In this document: piece by piece, positions 5,476-5,975 of the stretch
Position numbering within the stretch: the first letter of the stretch is position 1
Layout: the number at the start of each line of letters is the position of its first letter
Source of the DNA: Akkermansiaceae bacterium
GTDB taxonomy: Bacteria > Verrucomicrobiota > Verrucomicrobiia > Verrucomicrobiales > Akkermansiaceae
NCBI GenBank assembly: GCA_023300065.1
Contig: JALZWJ010000181.1
Span: 1 to 5,975 of the forward strand
Direction: 5' to 3'
DNA: 5,975 nt
Notes under the pieces: generated by a model
What the model saw: only the letters and a program-made list of their open reading frames with translations
The model's database searches: none
Told to the model about the DNA's origin: nothing
Position numbers and translations under genes: made by a program

Positions 5476-5975
5476 AGGTTTATGCACTGACAGGTGGGAT
5501 TGCTACGGGGAAATCGACAGCGGGTGAGATGATGCGACGCTTGGTCCCATCGTTAGCATTCTTCGATAGTGATAAATCCGTACAGAAGTTACTGAAATGT
5601 CCGGGGATTTTGACAGAGATTTCTGATGGGTTAGGGGAGGTGGTTACTGATGAGGGGGGAGGGCTGGATCGCGCGAAGTTGCGTGGCCTTGTTTTTGAAA
5701 GTGAAGAGAAGCGGCTAATCTTGGAGGGGATCCTGCACCCGAAAGTAAGGAAGGAATGTCTTGAGAAACGGGAAGAATCTTCTAAAAACCCCTCAACGAC
5801 GATGTTTGTCGCTGATGTTCCGCTTCTTTTTGAGAGCGGTTTTGACTTTGCCCAGGAGCTTAATCTGGTGGTGGCGGCTTCTGAAGCCACGCAACGAATC
5901 CGCCTCAAGGCTCGGAGTCACTTCGAAGACACGATGATTTCATCAATCCTCAACGCTCAGCTTCCCATTATGGAG
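5472..5975 (+). CDS. coaE: Dephospho-CoA kinase (N-terminal 168 codons, truncated by window end)
   Basis: CoaE phosphorylates the 3'-hydroxyl of the ribose in dephospho-CoA using ATP, the last step of coenzyme A synthesis in the cytoplasm. The frame is open to the right edge. Visible marks are the Walker A loop TGGIATGKST (7-16), the FFDSDK motif (30-35) with the acidic residues expected near the catalytic site, LDRAKLRGLVF (65-75), LEGILHPKV (84-92), DVPLLFESG (115-123), and the QRIRLKAR lid-type segment (141-148) with the later QLPI. The family is usually about 200 residues, so roughly 30-40 are missing. The start at 5472 places the P-loop at the usual distance from the N-terminus. It lies downstream of a strong terminator, so it is probably transcribed separately from the pilus genes, though no clear promoter is visible in the short gap. 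Eight of its 13 glycine codons are GGG, unlike the GGT/GGC-rich secretin. Confidence 0.95.
   Translation, partial: MKVYALTGGIATGKSTAGEMMRRLVPSLAFFDSDKSVQKLLKCPGILTEISDGLGEVVTDEGGGLDRAKLRGLVFESEEKRLILEGILHPKVRKECLEKREESSKNPSTTMFVADVPLLFESGFDFAQELNLVVAASEATQRIRLKARSHFEDTMISSILNAQLPIME

Noticed and set aside
5480..5908. 142-codon antisense open frame over coaE
   Set aside because: The + strand carries the full set of CoaE motifs; the antisense frame is a shadow.

Overview
The window looks like chromosomal DNA from a Verrucomicrobia (PVC-group) bacterium. The main reason is that four consecutive genes match, in order and in recognisable protein motifs, the pilus-like locus known from Akkermansia muciniphila as Amuc_1101 – Amuc_1100 – Amuc_1099 – Amuc_1098. 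I recognised these from memory of the families and ran no database search. The proteins are clearly diverged from the Akkermansia ones, so this is probably another lineage of the phylum. The pilus genes lack clear Shine-Dalgarno sequences, which fits that assignment but does not prove it.

Layout, all on the + strand. Bases 1-524: the C-terminal part of a PilM/PilN-like inner-membrane assembly protein, cut by the left edge. 551-1603: an Amuc_1100-family bitopic membrane protein carrying an unusual lysine-rich insertion. 1619-2674: an Amuc_1099-family bitopic membrane protein with an EF-hand-like calcium loop and a probably duplicated beta domain. 2675-2786: a 112-base gap with A7 and C8 tracts. 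2787-5378: an 863-residue Amuc_1098-family (PilQ-like) outer-membrane secretin with an N-terminal TPR block. 5396-5429: a strong intrinsic terminator. 5472-5975: the first 168 codons of coaE (dephospho-CoA kinase), cut by the right edge and unrelated to the pilus genes. No stretch above 300 bases lacks a gene, and I see no RNA gene, CRISPR array, insertion sequence or attachment site.

The four pilus genes read as a PVC-specific counterpart of the classical pilMNOPQ alignment/secretin module. The PilM/N-like and Amuc_1100-like proteins would form the inner-membrane platform. The Amuc_1099-like protein sits where PilP normally sits and would bridge the periplasm. The TPR-fused secretin would be the outer-membrane pore. 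Pilin, the PilB/PilT motor ATPases and PilC are not in this window. The most interesting signals are the basic arm in the Amuc_1100-like protein set against acidic linkers in the secretin, the calcium loop in the PilP-position protein, and the TPR block that may replace AMIN domains or a separate pilotin.
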